DNA of 64,000 bases from JACKOB01 sp024234575 (GCA_051208035.1 JBPJFZ010000008.1:186001-250000), one strand, 5' to 3'; shown: positions 25,575 to 35,669, counted from the first letter of the stretch. Numbers and translations are program-made. Notes: generated by a model from the letters alone, not told the origin.

Positions 25575-27038
25575 ATGAGTATTAATTGGAACGAGTATGA
25601 TCCTGACAGATTTTTTGATGAATTAATTGGGGAAAACGGAGTTCCCAGAGGGCCGGCAAAGCGGTTGGCAGAGCATCTGCATGCTCTTGATGCTAATGAA
25701 CTGGAAGCACGCCGACAGTTAGCCGAGGCAACCATTCATGAAATGGGGGTAAGTTTTACCGTTTACACAGAGCAGGGGAATATCGATCGCGCCTGGCCAT
25801 TCGACATCATTCCGCGAACGATTTCAGCCGGGCAATGGGATCGCACTGCAGCGGGTCTTAAGCAGAGATTGCGCGCACTCAACATGTTTATTGGTGATTT
25901 GTATGATCAGCAGAACATTATCAAAGATGGCATAGTTCCCGAGCATATTGTTAGATTTTCAAAGAACTTCCGTCCGGAATGTGTTGGTATCAAGCCTGCA
26001 CATGGCGTTTGGGCACATATATGTGGCACCGACCTGGTGAGAGATGGTGATGGTGAGTTTTACGTGTTAGAAGATAATCTTCGAGTGCCGTCCGGTGTTG
26101 CCTATATGCTGGAGAATAGAGCCATCACCAAAAGGGTGTTGCCCGAGTTGTTTAAACTGGAGGTGATCAAGCCTGTTGATGATTATCCAGCCAGGCTGTT
26201 TGATACCCTTGTGTCTATTTCGCCCCGAAAGATAAAGCGGCCTGAGATCGTGGTGTTAACGCCGGGAATTTTTAACTCTGCCTACTTCGAGCATGCGTAT
26301 CTCGCCCAGCAAATGGGAGCTGAACTGGTAGAGGGTAGCGATCTTGTGGTGGGCAAAGATGACTGTGTTTATATGCGCACGATCAATGGTCAAGAGCGCG
26401 TTGATGTGATTTATCGGCGTATTGATGACTTGTTTATTGACCCGGAAGTATTTCAAAAAGACTCTGTGCTTGGGGTGCCCGGACTTATGCGTGCCTGGCG
26501 GGCTGGCAATGTTGCTTTAGCCAATGCACCGGGAGCTGGTGTGGCAGATGATAAGGTGGTTTATGCCTATGTACCGGAAATTATCCGATATTACCTTAAT
26601 GAAGAGCCGCTTATACAAAACGTTAAGACTTATCTCTGTGATGATCCTGACCAACGCCAATACGTGATCGATCATATTAGTGAACTGGTGGTAAAGCCTG
26701 CCAATGAATCGGGTGGCTACGGTATGTTAATTGGTCCGCACTCAACCAAAAAAGAGCAGGCGCAGTTTGTAAAGCTGATCAAGGCCGATCCGCGTAACTA
26801 TATCGCGCAACCCACGCTCGCTCTCTCTACGGCACCCACACTGGTAGGCAAAGGGGTTGTGGAACCCCGTCACCTCGATTTACGTCCATTCGTGTTGCAA
26901 GGGAAGAGTAGCTACGTCACTACCGGTGGTTTGACCCGGGTGGCGATGAAAAAGGGCTCGCTGGTCGTGAACTCATCGCAGGGTGGGGGAAGCAAAGATA
27001 CGTGGATTATTAATGGAGGTGGCAGTGATGCTGTCTAA
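25575..27038 (+). CDS. Circularly permuted type 2 ATP-grasp protein
   Basis: About 487 aa from the ATG at 25575; the open frame reaches back to TTG 25494, but homology-like sequence (NEYDPDRFFDELIGENG) begins only here and AACAGG lies upstream. Motifs of the family: HGVWAHICGTDLVRDGDGEFYVLEDNLR region, VVLTPGIFNSAYFEHAYLAQQMG, DVIYRRIDD, and VVKPANESGGYG as the nucleotide-binding loop. ATP-grasp enzymes join a carboxylate to an amine. First gene of an operon whose next gene overlaps it by 11 bases. Its partners (alpha-E, transglutaminase) suggest peptide synthesis; the product is unknown. Confidence 0.92.
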   Translation: MSINWNEYDPDRFFDELIGENGVPRGPAKRLAEHLHALDANELEARRQLAEATIHEMGVSFTVYTEQGNIDRAWPFDIIPRTISAGQWDRTAAGLKQRLRALNMFIGDLYDQQNIIKDGIVPEHIVRFSKNFRPECVGIKPAHGVWAHICGTDLVRDGDGEFYVLEDNLRVPSGVAYMLENRAITKRVLPELFKLEVIKPVDDYPARLFDTLVSISPRKIKRPEIVVLTPGIFNSAYFEHAYLAQQMGAELVEGSDLVVGKDDCVYMRTINGQERVDVIYRRIDDLFIDPEVFQKDSVLGVPGLMRAWRAGNVALANAPGAGVADDKVVYAYVPEIIRYYLNEEPLIQNVKTYLCDDPDQRQYVIDHISELVVKPANESGGYGMLIGPHSTKKEQAQFVKLIKADPRNYIAQPTLALSTAPTLVGKGVVEPRHLDLRPFVLQGKSSYVTTGGLTRVAMKKGSLVVNSSQGGGSKDTWIINGGGSDAV

Positions 27039-27957
27039 AGTAGCCGAAAGAATATACTGGACCGCCCGTCACCTTGAGCGAGTCGAGAATACCGCCCGTT
27101 TGATAAGTGTTTATGATAATTTGCTGTTTGATCTGCCGGATGAGCTGGATATCAGCTGGTATAACCTTGTCACCCTTAATAGTGCTGATGATTTATTTGC
27201 TGAGCGCTATAAAAACCGTGATGAGCGTAATGTTGTTAAGTTTTTATTGGCCGACAACACCAACCCCTCATCAATGTTGTCGGCATTGCAAATGGTACGC
27301 GAAAATGTGCGTACGACGCGGGATGTGTTACCCAAAGAAAGTTGGGAAATGGTCAATGAACTCTACATATTCGCCAATGCGGAAATTCAGCAAGGCCTTA
27401 AGCGAAGTGCACGTCATGGTTTCCTTGAGCAGATGGTGCGTGGATGCCAGCAGATTAATGGCCTTTTCGCCGGAACGATGCGACGGGATGCATGCTGGCA
27501 ATTTCTCAGCCTTGGGCGTAACCTTGAACGTGCTGATATGCTGACGCGACTGCTTGATGCCGGTGCTGCAGCACAAATTCAGGGTGAGGCCGAAACAGAT
27601 GCGCGCATCAGTCAGGTCGTGTGGGGTAATGTGTTACGTTCCAGTTCTGCCGAGCTTTGCTATCGTCGAACCATGCGCAGCGCGGTACATCAAAATGATG
27701 TGGCAAAGTTTTTATTGCAAGATTCGCAATTCCCTCGTAGCCTGAAGTACTGCCTTGATGATATGTTGCAGTCTGTAAAAGCACTACCGAATCGAAATAA
27801 AGCCACGGAAGCGGTTAATGCAGCTTTGGGTAGAGAGTTCGGAATGGATGAAGGCAAACGGCTGGGAGTTGAGTTTCGAGACTATTTGAATCAACAGCAA
27901 CTTAATCTTCGTAATTTACATCAGGTTTTCAGTGAAATCTGGTTTCCCGTAGTTTAG
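27028..27957 (+). CDS. Alpha-E domain protein
   Basis: About 309 aa from the ATG at 27028, which has GGAGG eight bases upstream and overlaps the end of the ATP-grasp gene. All-helical with the DUF403/alpha-E start MLSKVAERIYWTARHLERVENTAR and the second repeat RRDACWQFLSLGRNLERADMLTRLLD. Function is not established for the family; it always travels with permuted ATP-grasp and transglutaminase-like genes, as here, and is fused to ATP-grasp in the second module of this operon, so the two probably form a complex. Confidence 0.92.
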   Translation: MLSKVAERIYWTARHLERVENTARLISVYDNLLFDLPDELDISWYNLVTLNSADDLFAERYKNRDERNVVKFLLADNTNPSSMLSALQMVRENVRTTRDVLPKESWEMVNELYIFANAEIQQGLKRSARHGFLEQMVRGCQQINGLFAGTMRRDACWQFLSLGRNLERADMLTRLLDAGAAAQIQGEAETDARISQVVWGNVLRSSSAELCYRRTMRSAVHQNDVAKFLLQDSQFPRSLKYCLDDMLQSVKALPNRNKATEAVNAALGREFGMDEGKRLGVEFRDYLNQQQLNLRNLHQVFSEIWFPVV

Positions 27958-27982
27958 AGATGCACCGTCAAAGAGGTACAGA

Positions 27983-30900
27983 ATGACCATACGCACTGCG
28001 ATTCACCATGTGACTGAATATAAGTTCGATCGATTGGTGGCACTGTCGCCCCATGTACTCAGGTTGCGACCGGCTGCACATAGCAGGACGCCTATTCACG
28101 GTTACTCGCTCAAAATTACACCTGAAAACCATTTTATCAACTGGCAGCAGGACCCATTTGGAAACTTTCTTGCCAGGCTGGTGTTTCCTGAAAAAACCAA
28201 AAGCCTGAAAATTGAAGTGGAAGTCATTGCCGACATGACGGTAATTAATCCTTTTGATTTTTTCGTAGAACCTTCCGCTGAAAAATATCCTTTTAAGTAT
28301 GACAAGGTTCTGAAGCAGGAATTGCATCCTTATCTTGAAATAGAGGATGACGGCCCGCTGATCAAAAAGTGGGTTGATTCTGTGCCGAAGAAGCCCATGC
28401 CAATCAATGATTTTCTGGTGTATCTCAACCAGCGTTTGCAAGGAGAAATTGGCTACAATATTCGTATGGAGCCCGGGGTTCAGGACAGTGATACCACGCT
28501 TAAAATAAAGAAGGGTTCATGTCGTGATACCGGCTGGCTGCTGGTACAGATACTGCGTCATTTAGGGTTGGCGGCGCGCTTTACCTCCGGTTATCTGGTG
28601 CAGCTTACATCCGATATCAAGTCGCTCGATGGCCCCTCTGGCCCAGTGCAAGACTTTACAGATTTACACGCCTGGTGCGAGGTTTATATTCCTGGTGCTG
28701 GCTGGGTAGGGCTTGACCCAACTTCTGGCTTATTCGCCAGTGAGGGGCATATTCCTCTGGCCTGCACACCGTCACCGGGTTCAGCCGCTCCGATTACCGG
28801 CGGTATGGATAAATGTGAAGTTGAATTCAGCTTCAGCAATGAAGTGATTCGTATCCACGAAGACCCCCGTGTTACCAAGCCCTATAGTGATGACGAGTGG
28901 CTGTGTATTGATGCGCTGGGCAAAGCGGTAGATAAACAATTAGATGAAATGGATGTGCGCCTGACACAAGGCGGTGAGCCAACATTTGTTTCCATCGATG
29001 ATATGGATTCTGACCAGTGGAATACCGCCGCGCTGGGCGATGATAAATTGCGTTTGTCAAAAGATTTGTTGCTGCGTATGCGGGATAAGTTTGCCCCGGA
29101 TGGCCTGTTGCATTACGGGCAGGGTAAATGGTACCCAGGTGAAGAGTTACCTCGCTGGGCGCTGGGCTGTTTTTGGCGTACGGACGGGCAACCTTTATGG
29201 CGCAATCGTGAGTGGTTAGCGCGGGTAGACAAGAGCTATGGCATCACCATTAAGCAGGCAGAAACTTTTTCAAGATTGCTGACCAAAAAGGCAGGCCTGA
29301 AAGATAGCTACCTGGTAACCGCCTATGAGGATGCGCTGTATTACATGTGGCGCGAGCAGTCGTTGCCCCATAATGTTGATCCGCGCAAGGTGAACCTAAA
29401 AGATGATCTCGAACGCAAAAAACTGGCGCAGTTGTTAGAGCAGGGCTTAGGTGACCCTGTGGGTTTCTGTTTGCCTCTTGGCTGGAATTACAATACCAAT
29501 CACTGGCGCTCAAGCCCGTGGCCATTGCGTCGCGATACCCTGGAGTTGATTCCCGGTGACTCACCTATCGGCTTCCGTTTGCCGCTGGATTCTTTACCTT
29601 ATGTTACCGAAGAAGAGCGGGACGACCCGCAGCCACGCGATCCATTCGAGCCGACAGAGCCTCTGGCGAGCGCCGGTGACAGTGCGAAGCTGGCACGGGC
29701 AGATAAAAAGGATGAGGTAAAGGCTACTGTTAGCGTTGATGTCATACGTACGACTCTTTGTATCGAACCTCGAAACGGACGGCTGTATGTATTTACGCCC
29801 CCGATGGAAATGTTAGAACAATATGTCTCCTTGATCGAATTGATTGAAGACACGGCAGCAGAGTTGAAAATACCTGTCGTTATCGAAGGCTACGAGCCGC
29901 CGCGAGACCCGCGACTGAACTGCTTTAAAGTGACGCCTGACCCCGGTGTCATCGAAGTGAACATCCATCCTTCGAAAAACTGGAAAGAACTGGTTCACAA
30001 CACCGAAACAATCTACGAAGAAGCCCGACAGTCAAGGCTTTGCGCAGAGAAGTTTATGATCGATGGCCGACATACAGGAACGGGTGGTGGTAACCATATT
30101 ACCCTGGGTTCATCGAGCCCGACGGACAGCCCGTTCTTGCGCCGCCCTGATTTATTGCGCAGCTTTATTACCTTTTGGCAGCATCATCCAGGGCTTTCCT
30201 ATTTGTTTTCGGGCATGTTTATCGGCCCAACGAGCCAATCGCCCCGGGTTGATGAAGGCCGTGACGAAATGCTCTACGAGCTGGAAGTAGCGTTTTCGCA
30301 AATGAAGGAAGACACAGTTCCCCAGCCTTGGCTGGTGGATCGTCTCATGCGAAACCTGTTGGTAGATATTACCGGCAATACGCACCGCTCAGAGTTTTGT
30401 ATTGATAAGCTGTATGCACCTGGATCTGCGTCTGGCCGACAGGGGTTGCTAGAGTTCCGTGGTTTTGAAATGCCACCTCATGCACGCATGTCTCTGGTAC
30501 AGGCACTGCTGATTCGTTGCCTGATCGTAAAATTCTGGAAAGAACCATACCACAAGCCATTGGTGCGGTGGGGGACAGAGTTGCACGATCGTTTTATGCT
30601 GCCACATTATGTTTGGGAAGATCTCCGCGAAGTCGTCAATGAGCTGCAAGAAGCCGGTTTACCATTTCAGCTGGATTGGCTGGCACCGTTCGAAGAGTTC
30701 CGTTTCCCCCATTATGGGCGGGCGCAAGTCAATGATATGCAAATAGAGTTGCGTTGGGCCATTGAGCCCTGGCATGTGTTAGGGGAAGAGGTGAGCAGCT
30801 TTGGTACCTCCCGTTATGTCGATTCTTCGATGGAGCGTTTGCAGGTGAAAGTTTATGGCTTAACGCCAGGGCGTTATGTGCTTGCCTGTAATGGTCGTCG

Positions 30901-31318
30901 AGCACCGCTGCGGCCTACCGGGCGACATGGTGAATATGTTGCTGGTGTCCGCTATCGTGCCTGGCATCCGCCTACAGCGTTGCACCCCCTGATTGGCGTG
31001 CACTCGCCGCTGGTGTTTGATTTGTTTGATACCTGGAACGGCAAGTCGATAGGTGGATGTACCTATCATGTTGTACATCCAGGCGGGCGCAGCTATGAGA
31101 CACTGCCGGTGAATGCGTTTGAAGCGGAATCCCGACGTATCAACAGGTTCTGGAACTTTGGTCATACCGCAACCAGTAATGCACCAAGGCCAGAATTTGA
31201 TGACATCTGGGAGTTTTTTGTGAATGAAGAGCCACCACGTGCGATGGCGCCGCCGTTGGAAATGCCTTCAGATGAGTTTCCGCATACTCTGGACTTGCGC
31301 CGACATATGGAAAAATAA
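27983..31318 (+). CDS. Transglutaminase-like protein with DUF2126
   Basis: An 1111-aa cytosolic protein. Residues ~1-110 are the bacterial transglutaminase N-domain (IRTAIHHVTEYKFDR). The protease-like core has Cys180 (GSCRD), His229 (LHAWCEVY) and Asp245 (GLDPTSG), a complete triad. From ~300 to the end runs the large DUF2126 region (TQGGEPTFVS; TGGGNHITLG; LLEFRGFEMPPHARMS), which has features of glutamine-synthetase-like amidoligases by published proposal (Iyer, Aravind). It begins 25 bases after the alpha-E gene. It may cleave or transfer a peptide made by the ATP-grasp partner. Confidence 0.92.
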   Translation: MTIRTAIHHVTEYKFDRLVALSPHVLRLRPAAHSRTPIHGYSLKITPENHFINWQQDPFGNFLARLVFPEKTKSLKIEVEVIADMTVINPFDFFVEPSAEKYPFKYDKVLKQELHPYLEIEDDGPLIKKWVDSVPKKPMPINDFLVYLNQRLQGEIGYNIRMEPGVQDSDTTLKIKKGSCRDTGWLLVQILRHLGLAARFTSGYLVQLTSDIKSLDGPSGPVQDFTDLHAWCEVYIPGAGWVGLDPTSGLFASEGHIPLACTPSPGSAAPITGGMDKCEVEFSFSNEVIRIHEDPRVTKPYSDDEWLCIDALGKAVDKQLDEMDVRLTQGGEPTFVSIDDMDSDQWNTAALGDDKLRLSKDLLLRMRDKFAPDGLLHYGQGKWYPGEELPRWALGCFWRTDGQPLWRNREWLARVDKSYGITIKQAETFSRLLTKKAGLKDSYLVTAYEDALYYMWREQSLPHNVDPRKVNLKDDLERKKLAQLLEQGLGDPVGFCLPLGWNYNTNHWRSSPWPLRRDTLELIPGDSPIGFRLPLDSLPYVTEEERDDPQPRDPFEPTEPLASAGDSAKLARADKKDEVKATVSVDVIRTTLCIEPRNGRLYVFTPPMEMLEQYVSLIELIEDTAAELKIPVVIEGYEPPRDPRLNCFKVTPDPGVIEVNIHPSKNWKELVHNTETIYEEARQSRLCAEKFMIDGRHTGTGGGNHITLGSSSPTDSPFLRRPDLLRSFITFWQHHPGLSYLFSGMFIGPTSQSPRVDEGRDEMLYELEVAFSQMKEDTVPQPWLVDRLMRNLLVDITGNTHRSEFCIDKLYAPGSASGRQGLLEFRGFEMPPHARMSLVQALLIRCLIVKFWKEPYHKPLVRWGTELHDRFMLPHYVWEDLREVVNELQEAGLPFQLDWLAPFEEFRFPHYGRAQVNDMQIELRWAIEPWHVLGEEVSSFGTSRYVDSSMERLQVKVYGLTPGRYVLACNGRRAPLRPTGRHGEYVAGVRYRAWHPPTALHPLIGVHSPLVFDLFDTWNGKSIGGCTYHVVHPGGRSYETLPVNAFEAESRRINRFWNFGHTATSNAPRPEFDDIWEFFVNEEPPRAMAPPLEMPSDEFPHTLDLRRHMEK

Positions 31319-31324
31319 CTACTA

Positions 31325-31408
31325 ATGCAATTGATCGAAAGTAATCAGGCTGCCAGCGATGCAGAAAACATGTTGTTTAAGCGCATGGTTTTAAGAGTGG
31401 CGGAGTAA
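31325..31408 (+). CDS. Possible 27-aa linker ORF between the two modules
   Basis: A short frame that starts nine bases after the DUF2126 gene stop and ends with TAA directly before the ATG of the fused ATP-grasp gene (GAGTAACATGATG). Its GGAG is the ribosome site of the next gene. The translation is polar and partly helical (SNQAASDAENMLFKRM). Its exact fit in the gap suggests translational coupling, but it has no clear ribosome site and may be chance. Confidence 0.25.
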   Translation: MQLIESNQAASDAENMLFKRMVLRVAE

Positions 31409-31409
31409 C

Positions 31410-33968
31410 ATGATGGATAATTCCGCCGTTGTGAAACCTGTCGGGTTTTCGTATCCCCGCGGGGCAGCTGGTTATGACGAGGTGTATGGTAGTCAGCTAC
31501 AAATGCAGAAGCATTGGCAGCATCTGTTTGATGGCTTGCAGGCATTGGGTGACCAGGGCATTCAAGAGCGACAAATGAAGGCCGAGCGTATCCTTCGGGA
31601 TGATGGTGCCACCTATAATAGTGGTGCCTCGCCATTCTCAAATATATGGCAGCTTGACCCTGTGCCAATCCTGCTCGAAAGCGAAGAGTGGGGAAAAATC
31701 GAGTCGGGCCTGCTGGAAAGGTCCGAACTCTTTAATCTTATTTTAAAAGACCTGTATGGCCCGCGAACGTTAATTCGTCATGGTATTGTGCCCCCAGAAC
31801 TGGTTTTTGGTCATTCCGGTTTTTTGCGCGCCTGCCAGGGGCTAATGCTGCCTGGAGAGCATCAGCTGGTACTGCACGCGACCGATATGGTGCGAGATTC
31901 ATCCGGTGCTATGCAGATTATTGGTGACCGAACACAGGCACCCAGCGGTGCCGGTTATGCCCTCGAGAATCGAACGGTCATGTCAAGGGTTTTGCCGTCG
32001 CTGTTCAGAGACAGCCACGTGCACCGGCTCTCGCTCTTTTTTCAGACGCTGCGGTTTAAGTTAAATAGCCTCGCCAGTCATATGACCACCGAGCAACCTC
32101 GCGTTGTTATCCTAACGCCGGGTTCGTATAACGAGACTTATTTCGAGCATGCCTACCTTGCTAACTACCTTGGTTACCCTTTGGTGCAAGGCAGTGATTT
32201 ACAGGTTAGCAAAGGCTATTTGTGGATGAAGTCGTTAGGTGAAATGACGAGAGTTGACGTCGTTTTGCGCCGCATTGACGATTTCTATTCCGACCCGGTC
32301 GAACTAAAAAGTGATTCCAGCCTTGGTGTGCCAGGGCTGCTGGAAGTGGTGCGGGCCGGGCGAGTGGTTATTGCTAATCCTCTTGGTTCAGGGGTGCTTG
32401 AAAATCCCGCGCTGTTAAAATATCTGCCGCAGATAGGTAGCCACTTTTTAGGCCGAGAGCCGCGTTTGCCTTCAGTTAAAACTTACTGGTGTGGTGACCC
32501 TCAAGATTTGGCTTATGTACTTGATAACCTGCATCATCTGGTGATTAAACCCATTTTTCGAAAGCCGGGCACCACCAGCATTTTTGGCTCTCAGTTGGAT
32601 GAGGCGCAACAGCTTCAGGTAAAGGACTTACTGCGACAGAACCCCCTTTATTATTCTGCTCAGGAGTATATTCAGCCCTCAACGACGCCTTCGTGGAAGG
32701 GAGGGCAGTTGTTGCCTTTACCAACCTTGTTACGCGGGTTTTCGGTGGCTGATGAGTCATCCTATCGTATCATGCCTGGAGGGTTGACTCGTGTTGGTGC
32801 TGTTGGCACGTTGAGCTTAACCAACCAACAGGGGGCGGTTAGTAAAGATACCTGGATTATTGCTTCTGAACCCGAGAAGCAGATTTCACTGCAAGAAGAG
32901 CGACCTGTTCCTCGGCAGACAGTTAAAGAATCGAAAGCGGCCTTTCCCTGTCGGGTGGTCGAAAATCTTTATTGGGTTGGCCGCTACGCCGAAAGGGCAG
33001 AGTCGGCACTGCGTATGCTGCGCACGGTGTTTATGCATTTTAACAGCACCTATCACATGCCAGAGTCCACTCGGCAACTGCTCTTGCGTGCGGTTACAGA
33101 ACTAACGACAACTTATCCAGGCTTTACCATTGCCGATCCTGAACTCTACAAGCATCCCGAGTCAGAGTTACTGGCGGTAATTCTTGACTCAACCCGAGAG
33201 GGCAGTATCAGCAGCAATTTGCATGCATTGCTAAAGTGCACCGATCAGGTTCGCGAGCTGCTGTCGACGGATACGCAAAGAGTCATAAACGACATTCGTG
33301 ATCAGCTGGATGCGCTAGGTAAAGGCATCAGTGCTGATCTCAATGCGGCACCCGAAGAAGCCCTTGATCCTCTGGTGACGACCCTGCTGGCCTTTACCGG
33401 ACTTTGTCAGGAGAGCATGGTGCGTGGTTTGGGCTGGCGCTTTATGGAAATGGGGCGACGCGTAGAGCGATCAGTGCAAATCGTGCGTCTGTTGCGCTCA
33501 TCGCTGGTGAAGGTGTTGCCAGAAGAAGAGCAACTGCGCGTGCTTGAAACCATTCTGATGAGTAATGAAGCGCTGATTACGTTTCGCCGTCGCTATCACT
33601 CAGAGAGTGACTTGTCCCATGGTTTGGAACTATTGCTCTGCGACAACAGCAATCCACGATCTTTGTTTTATCAAATCGAGTTACTGCGCCAGCACTTATT
33701 GAAGTTACCTGCTCGAGGTGGTGTTGCCTTAGGGCTGCCTGAGGAGGAACGGTTCTTACTTGAAGCCTCGACGGCAATTCAGCTGTGTCGTACGGATGTA
33801 TTAATTCTTGAAGAAGGCAAAACCGGCAATAGAGGGGCGCTCGATCAATTACTGGCGCGCTTGCAGATGCTATTGCAGGAAACCTCGGATTGTCTCAGCG
33901 ATAAATACTTTGATCAGGTAAAAGCACACCAGCAATTAATACGCACTAACTGGGAAGAAGAGCTATGA
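31410..33968 (+). CDS. Fused permuted ATP-grasp + alpha-E protein
   Basis: An 852-aa fusion. Residues ~1-490 repeat the ATP-grasp plan of the first gene (VVILTPGSYNETYFEHAYLAN, VDVVLRRIDDF, LVIKPIFRKPG), but the glycine-rich loop SGGYG is replaced by PGTTSIFG. Residues ~510-852 are an alpha-E domain (PCRVVENLYWVGRYAERAESALRML; GWRFMEMGRRVERSVQIVRLL). This is a divergent paralogue of the two separate genes at 25575-27957. GGAG lies five bases before the start. The changed loop may mean altered nucleotide use or a regulatory role. Confidence 0.92.
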   Translation: MMDNSAVVKPVGFSYPRGAAGYDEVYGSQLQMQKHWQHLFDGLQALGDQGIQERQMKAERILRDDGATYNSGASPFSNIWQLDPVPILLESEEWGKIESGLLERSELFNLILKDLYGPRTLIRHGIVPPELVFGHSGFLRACQGLMLPGEHQLVLHATDMVRDSSGAMQIIGDRTQAPSGAGYALENRTVMSRVLPSLFRDSHVHRLSLFFQTLRFKLNSLASHMTTEQPRVVILTPGSYNETYFEHAYLANYLGYPLVQGSDLQVSKGYLWMKSLGEMTRVDVVLRRIDDFYSDPVELKSDSSLGVPGLLEVVRAGRVVIANPLGSGVLENPALLKYLPQIGSHFLGREPRLPSVKTYWCGDPQDLAYVLDNLHHLVIKPIFRKPGTTSIFGSQLDEAQQLQVKDLLRQNPLYYSAQEYIQPSTTPSWKGGQLLPLPTLLRGFSVADESSYRIMPGGLTRVGAVGTLSLTNQQGAVSKDTWIIASEPEKQISLQEERPVPRQTVKESKAAFPCRVVENLYWVGRYAERAESALRMLRTVFMHFNSTYHMPESTRQLLLRAVTELTTTYPGFTIADPELYKHPESELLAVILDSTREGSISSNLHALLKCTDQVRELLSTDTQRVINDIRDQLDALGKGISADLNAAPEEALDPLVTTLLAFTGLCQESMVRGLGWRFMEMGRRVERSVQIVRLLRSSLVKVLPEEEQLRVLETILMSNEALITFRRRYHSESDLSHGLELLLCDNSNPRSLFYQIELLRQHLLKLPARGGVALGLPEEERFLLEASTAIQLCRTDVLILEEGKTGNRGALDQLLARLQMLLQETSDCLSDKYFDQVKAHQQLIRTNWEEEL

Positions 33969-34876
33969 TCTATCGCATACGCCATTTGACCCATTATGAG
34001 TACGAAAAGCCGGTTTCTCTCTGCTATAACCAGGCTTATTTACTACCAAGGGACACAGACTATCAAACATGCCTCGGTAGCAATGTTAAGATTTCACCAT
34101 TTCAGACAGTTGGTCAACGTCATATAGATTACTTTGGTAACCAGGCATTTCACTTCTCGCTGGAGCAACCGCATAAGGAGTTGATCGTTGACGTAGAAAG
34201 TGAAATTCGCATTCATGAATCTAAATATCAGCGAGCGATGGATTTAAATCTCGACTTGGGTGCGACTTGTAGTCAGGCACTTATCGCGATGCAGCAGAGC
34301 AGAGATTACGCTGTTCTCGAAGCACGTGAGTTTGTATTGGATTCTCCAATGATTAGAGCCGCTGAGGGTTTGCGTGATTACGCTAAGACCTCCTTCAGTG
34401 ATGATCGGCCGCTGCTATCGGCGGTGCGCGAGCTAAACCAGCGGATTTTTCAGGACTTCACTTATGATCCAAAGGCTACCAGTATTGCAACGCCTTTGGC
34501 AGAGGTGTTAAAACAGCGGCGTGGCGTTTGTCAGGACTTTGCCCATTTGGCTATTGGTTGCTTGCGTTCTTTGGGGTTTCCCGCCCGTTATGTTAGTGGT
34601 TATTTAGAAACATTACCGCCGCCGGGGCAGGAGAAACTGGTGGGCAGTGATGCCTCGCACGCCTGGTTTGCAATCTATTCGCCAACCGAAGGATGGTTTG
34701 AGTTTGACCCAACCAACAACAATATGGCTGGCGAGCGACATATAACGACAGCCTGGGGGCGTGATTATGCCGATGTCTCTCCCATGAAAGGAGTATTCTT
34801 TGATGGTGGTGGCAAACAAAAGCTTAATGTTTCGGTTGATGTAAGAAAAGTTGAAAACAGTCAGTATACTGCCTGA
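33965..34876 (+). CDS. Transglutaminase-like cysteine protease family protein
   Basis: A 303-aa protein with the bacterial transglutaminase N-domain (MIYRIRHLTHYEYEKPVSLCYNQ) and a core with full triad Cys189 (RRGVCQDFAHL), His232 (ASHAWFAIY) and Asp248 (EFDPTNN). Its ATG overlaps the TGA of the fusion gene (ATGA), so translation is coupled. It is the second, stand-alone transglutaminase of the operon, lacking DUF2126. Likely a peptidase or transferase acting on the operon's product. Confidence 0.93.
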   Translation: MIYRIRHLTHYEYEKPVSLCYNQAYLLPRDTDYQTCLGSNVKISPFQTVGQRHIDYFGNQAFHFSLEQPHKELIVDVESEIRIHESKYQRAMDLNLDLGATCSQALIAMQQSRDYAVLEAREFVLDSPMIRAAEGLRDYAKTSFSDDRPLLSAVRELNQRIFQDFTYDPKATSIATPLAEVLKQRRGVCQDFAHLAIGCLRSLGFPARYVSGYLETLPPPGQEKLVGSDASHAWFAIYSPTEGWFEFDPTNNNMAGERHITTAWGRDYADVSPMKGVFFDGGGKQKLNVSVDVRKVENSQYTA

Positions 34877-34961
34877 GCTGGTTGCGAAAGGCCGCCGTTT
34901 ATATCCGCAATAAATCTACAGAATTCTAAAAAGTAATTACAAAGCTAGCGAGGCTTGATAA

Positions 34962-35669
34962 ATGAGTACAATACATTTTGTTGGTGGTGAAAAGGGTGGT
35001 GTAGGTAAATCTGTTGTTTCGCGTCTGATGTCACAGTATTGTCTTGAGAGAAACTATCCGTTTGTGGGCCTGGACGCAGACCAGTCACATGCTACGTTAA
35101 CCCGGTTTTATGCTGACTTTACCCGGCCGCTTAATCTCGACGTTTTTGAAAGTACTGATTCGATTATGGAACTGGCGCTGGAGCAAGACCAGCAAGTTAT
35201 TATTGATTTGCCGGCACAGAGCGAACGTTTTCTTGATCGTTGGATCGAGGAAAACGGCGTCTTGGAAATGTGTGCCGAAATGAACATCCCTGTTGTGTAT
35301 TGGTATGTGGTTGATGACGGTATCGATTCCGCCAATCTGATCGATAATTTTATGGCGAAGTATCAGCAACATTTGCAGCTGGTGGTTGTTAAAAATGAAG
35401 GGCGAGGCAGTAATTTTTCAGCCGTTGATCGCGTGTTGGAAAAGCACGGCACAAATAGCGGCCCTACGCAAAGACAATGCCTGTTGCCGGGTTTGCATAA
35501 AGAAACCATGCGAAAAATTGATAATCTTAGCTTTAGTTTCTGGGGGGCTGAGAACATTAAAGACAAAGCGCTTGATCATTTGAGTTTGATGGAAAGACAG
35601 CGCACTAAAGTGTGGCTTAAAAAGGCTTACTCCATGCTGGAAAACGCCTTTTCCAGTCTTCCCAACTAA
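34962..35669 (+). CDS. ParA/MinD-like P-loop ATPase
   Basis: A 235-aa ATPase with the deviant Walker A motif GGEKGGVGKS (Lys11 and Lys16), Walker A-prime DADQSH, and IIDLPAQ as Walker B-like strand. It resembles MobB/ParA-type proteins found on plasmids and near mobile genes, but no partner (parB, mobA) is adjacent. It may place a protein or complex in the cell. It follows the transglutaminase gene by 85 bases on the same strand and could be the last gene of that operon. Confidence 0.8.
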   Translation: MSTIHFVGGEKGGVGKSVVSRLMSQYCLERNYPFVGLDADQSHATLTRFYADFTRPLNLDVFESTDSIMELALEQDQQVIIDLPAQSERFLDRWIEENGVLEMCAEMNIPVVYWYVVDDGIDSANLIDNFMAKYQQHLQLVVVKNEGRGSNFSAVDRVLEKHGTNSGPTQRQCLLPGLHKETMRKIDNLSFSFWGAENIKDKALDHLSLMERQRTKVWLKKAYSMLENAFSSLPN

